A stretch of 7,704 bases of DNA from Acidisarcina sp. (GTDB taxonomy: Bacteria > Acidobacteriota > Blastocatellia > Pyrinomonadales > Pyrinomonadaceae), in contig JAJNPX010000070.1 in assembly GCA_021155145.1 (NCBI GenBank), positions 1 through 7,704 on the forward strand, read 5' to 3'. The notes beneath the pieces are model-generated. The model did no database searches. It was not told the DNA's origin and saw only the letters and a program-made list of their open reading frames with translations. The translations under genes were made by a program, and so were the position numbers. How positions within the stretch are numbered: the first letter of the stretch is position 1; each line of letters opens with the position of its first letter. Shown here piece by piece: positions 5,666 to 7,704 of this stretch.

Positions 5666-7704
5666 CTATTCGATCACAAAGTCGGCTGTTTGTTCAATGG
5701 TTTTGCCCGACAATAGATCCTCTATCCTTATTCGCAGAGTATATTCGTCATTCTTCAGGCTGTGATCCAGCTTGAAGTAGCCGCCAGTGTCTATTCGGAT
5801 CCTATTCGACTTTGCTTCAAGCGGCGGTGACTGGGGTGCTGTTTCAAACAGGAGCGTTTCCTTTTGGTACAAACTGACCTGGATCCTTATTTTTGGTTGG
5901 CGGCTGGATCTGTCAACCTCGGCATTGTAGAGGGTGAAAGCATAGGCGACAACGTCTCCGCGACGAAATCGCGGCTTTATAGATCCGATCTCCGTCAAGC
6001 TGTCGGATGCCGTGGTAGGAGGCGGGACAACGGCCGAGTTTTCGTCCACGGCATTCAGAGTTATTACTGGGAAAAACAACTCCCCCTGTTTCAGGTCCGG
6101 GACTTCAACCCTTCGACTCGCCGAGCCTGTCTTTTCGCCGATCACGTCGCGAACAATCACCCGCACGTCGTAGAGTCCTGACCTGTTGGCCGGTAAAAAG
6201 ACGGGATACGTTAAACCCTTCTCCTGCATCTTCGCCACCTCTTGAGCGGAAAGGCGAAGGGTATGAATGCGGCTAACAGTTTCGGCCGGCTTGTTCTTTT
6301 CATCAAGGAGGACGAATGTAACATCCAGAACAGCTTTCTTATACCCATTTCCATCATCAACGAAGCGGATGTCACGACCGTTAAGACGCATCATCGAATA
6401 AACAAAATCGCCTTCCTTGAGACGGCCGTCGGAACCAGTATTGCTGTAGAATGCATTTAATCCGACGCTTAATTCCGTTCGCGGAAACGCGGAATTCAAG
6501 ATCTCTGCGATCTCACTTGGTTTGTGTGTGCGGCTATTTGCATTGGTCCCTTCTTCGAAACCGGCGAAGAACCCAGATCGCGAATAAATCTGCCAGTCCC
6601 CTCGTTTTAGTTTTATTTCGATCTTGTGATATTTTCTGCCTGCGAATGAGCCCTCCTCGGGTTGGTAAGCAAATAGATAATAGCCTTTTTCCAGGTTCAA
6701 TAGATCTCTTATGGAGCTATCAAGACGGTTTGACCCTTTTGAGAAGCCCCCGCCCGTTTCAATTGCAAGAATTGCCAGACCGTCCTGTAGATTTCTGGCT
6801 TCAGTCAATCGATTGATGATCGCCTTCTCGGTGCTTGTCGGCTTGGCGACATTTGGCTGTTCGGGCAGTACCTCATCCTCGGCCCGAAGCAGCGCAGCAT
6901 TAAACTGACCACGGGCATCGATCGAATTAAATACGATCGATGATCGATTGGCTTCGGCAATCAAACTACGGAGTGAATCCAAAGTGCGTGTCTCACGATC
7001 ATCCCGGTTAATAACTGGAAACCCGTCTGACAAGAAGAAAATGACCTTGCGACCACTGACCCCTTTTAATCTACGGGAAACTGTTTTCAGGGTCTCAATA
7101 ATGCTTAAGGTTCGATTGTCCCGGATAGAATCCTCAAATGTCTCACGAGCTTTTCGATCTTCAGCTGATTCGAACGACCTCCTGCCCTGACCCGATGCCT
7201 TGAGCGTATAATCGGCCTTCTCTCGTTCAAAAAGGTCCCCGCCTCGGCTGTCGCAGATCGAAGACGAAGACCACCCGATCTTACTTATGATCAGCCGAAG
7301 CTGCGCTTTGTCAGACGTATACTGCCCAGTAAGGCTGCTCCCTGGTTTTGTTTGATAAACAGCCACCAGATCACCGGACCGCATTTGTTCATTCACAAAT
7401 CTCAGGAGTGCCTCGCGCGAGGCCGCAACGCCGCTTTGAGAGGCTGCACACCCGCCATTGTCGACCACAAAGGTGATAGTACGTCGAGTTCTGTCCGCGC
7501 GAATGTTTACCGGCGGTTCAAATGTTGTGTCATGTTTGCCAATCTCCGTTTTGCCACTGACAGATCTTCGACCTATCTCGGCGCTTATGTACGAGAAGTT
7601 CGTGATTTTCTGAAGCTTGCCATCTTGAAACACCTCAAAATCATCCACTGTCAAATTGCTTATTTGTTTGCCATTCTGATCAACAACAACTGCATCGACC
7701 TTTA
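5666..7704 (-). CDS. VWFA-related acidobacterial-type protein, N-terminus missing
   Basis: The frame is open to the right edge, with 678 residues visible. An internal TTG at 7654 is not the start, because the upstream residues (VDAVVVDQNGKQISNL) continue the conserved family opening into TVDDFEVFQDGK. That opening, the VWA core and the closing pattern (YYLFAYQPEE, then YSRSGFFAG) match the VWFA-related Acidobacterial domain family, mostly Sec-exported proteins of unknown function. The VWA fold spans roughly residues 74-335: first strand ITFVVDNGG near 76-84, KVIFFLSDGF near 219-228 and VFNSID near 257-262. The metal-site motif DxSxS reads D81-N-G-G-C85, so both serines are absent. The only two cysteines visible, C85 and C150, are both in this domain. 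After about residue 390 comes a beta-rich tail with GLYDVRVIVRD resembling an Ig-like module. It probably acts in the envelope in adhesion or protein assembly (inference). The gene is separated from the glucosidase by 178 bp and is probably an independent unit. Confidence 0.85.
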   Translation of the reverse strand, partial: KVDAVVVDQNGKQISNLTVDDFEVFQDGKLQKITNFSYISAEIGRRSVSGKTEIGKHDTTFEPPVNIRADRTRRTITFVVDNGGCAASQSGVAASREALLRFVNEQMRSGDLVAVYQTKPGSSLTGQYTSDKAQLRLIISKIGWSSSSICDSRGGDLFEREKADYTLKASGQGRRSFESAEDRKARETFEDSIRDNRTLSIIETLKTVSRRLKGVSGRKVIFFLSDGFPVINRDDRETRTLDSLRSLIAEANRSSIVFNSIDARGQFNAALLRAEDEVLPEQPNVAKPTSTEKAIINRLTEARNLQDGLAILAIETGGGFSKGSNRLDSSIRDLLNLEKGYYLFAYQPEEGSFAGRKYHKIEIKLKRGDWQIYSRSGFFAGFEEGTNANSRTHKPSEIAEILNSAFPRTELSVGLNAFYSNTGSDGRLKEGDFVYSMMRLNGRDIRFVDDGNGYKKAVLDVTFVLLDEKNKPAETVSRIHTLRLSAQEVAKMQEKGLTYPVFLPANRSGLYDVRVIVRDVIGEKTGSASRRVEVPDLKQGELFFPVITLNAVDENSAVVPPPTTASDSLTEIGSIKPRFRRGDVVAYAFTLYNAEVDRSSRQPKIRIQVSLYQKETLLFETAPQSPPLEAKSNRIRIDTGGYFKLDHSLKNDEYTLRIRIEDLLSGKTIEQTADFVIE
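6916..6942. repeat. 9-bp perfect inverted repeat inside the VWFA gene
   Basis: CATCGATCG at 6916-6924 and CGATCGATG at 6934-6942 are perfect inverted copies around a 9-base AT-rich spacer, followed by another GATCGAT. It lies within coding sequence for the strand encoding VFNSIDARG. It may only reflect codon use (ATC/GAT-rich), but could form a hairpin in the mRNA. Confidence 0.4.

Noticed and set aside
7652..7654. TTG as the start codon of the VWFA gene
   Set aside because: The frame remains open upstream to the window edge and the upstream residues belong to the conserved family opening, so this is an internal leucine codon.

Overview
The window holds five protein genes. One truncated gene at the left edge reads rightward and four genes read leftward. 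No RNA genes, mobile elements, CRISPR arrays or phage genes are visible. The strongest taxonomic hint is the right-hand gene. Its N-terminal motif, von Willebrand factor A (VWA) core and closing strands match from memory the 'VWFA-related Acidobacterial domain' family, which is expanded in Acidobacteriota. The roughly balanced base composition and the form of the nucleotidyltransferase (a GDDRPKQF-type signature) also fit that phylum. This assignment is an inference, since no marker gene is present.

Layout, left to right. (1) Positions 1-458, plus strand: the C-terminal part of a protein with META (HslJ-like) domains, followed by an intrinsic terminator. (2) Positions 459-594: a convergent intergenic region with three hairpins. 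(3) Positions 595-1716, minus strand: a medium-chain dehydrogenase that closely resembles haloarchaeal glucose 1-dehydrogenase, including the Asp zinc ligand and the absence of a structural-zinc cysteine cluster. (4) Positions 1776-2750, minus strand: a mannose-1-phosphate guanylyltransferase-like sugar nucleotidyltransferase. (5) Positions 2836-5487, minus strand: a large GH63/MGH1-like glucosidase, followed by a strong terminator that runs almost into the start codon of the nucleotidyltransferase gene. (6) Positions 5488-5665: a short intergenic stretch in which no promoter or terminator could be defended. (7) Positions 5666-7704, minus strand: an acidobacterial-type VWFA protein whose N-terminus lies beyond the right edge.

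The three central genes share one strand, in the transcriptional order glucosidase, nucleotidyltransferase, glucose dehydrogenase. A plausible reading is a small sugar or glucoside module: the glucosidase releases glucose from an intracellular or imported glucoside, the dehydrogenase oxidises glucose to gluconolactone, and the nucleotidyltransferase supplies an NDP-sugar, most likely GDP-mannose. The terminator between the first two genes argues against one simple operon. The link is therefore by neighbourhood and function, not proven co-transcription. I see no clearly new defence or mobile system here. The most notable items are the haloarchaeal-type dehydrogenase in an apparently bacterial setting, the terminator placed against a start codon, and the altered metal-site motif in the VWFA protein.
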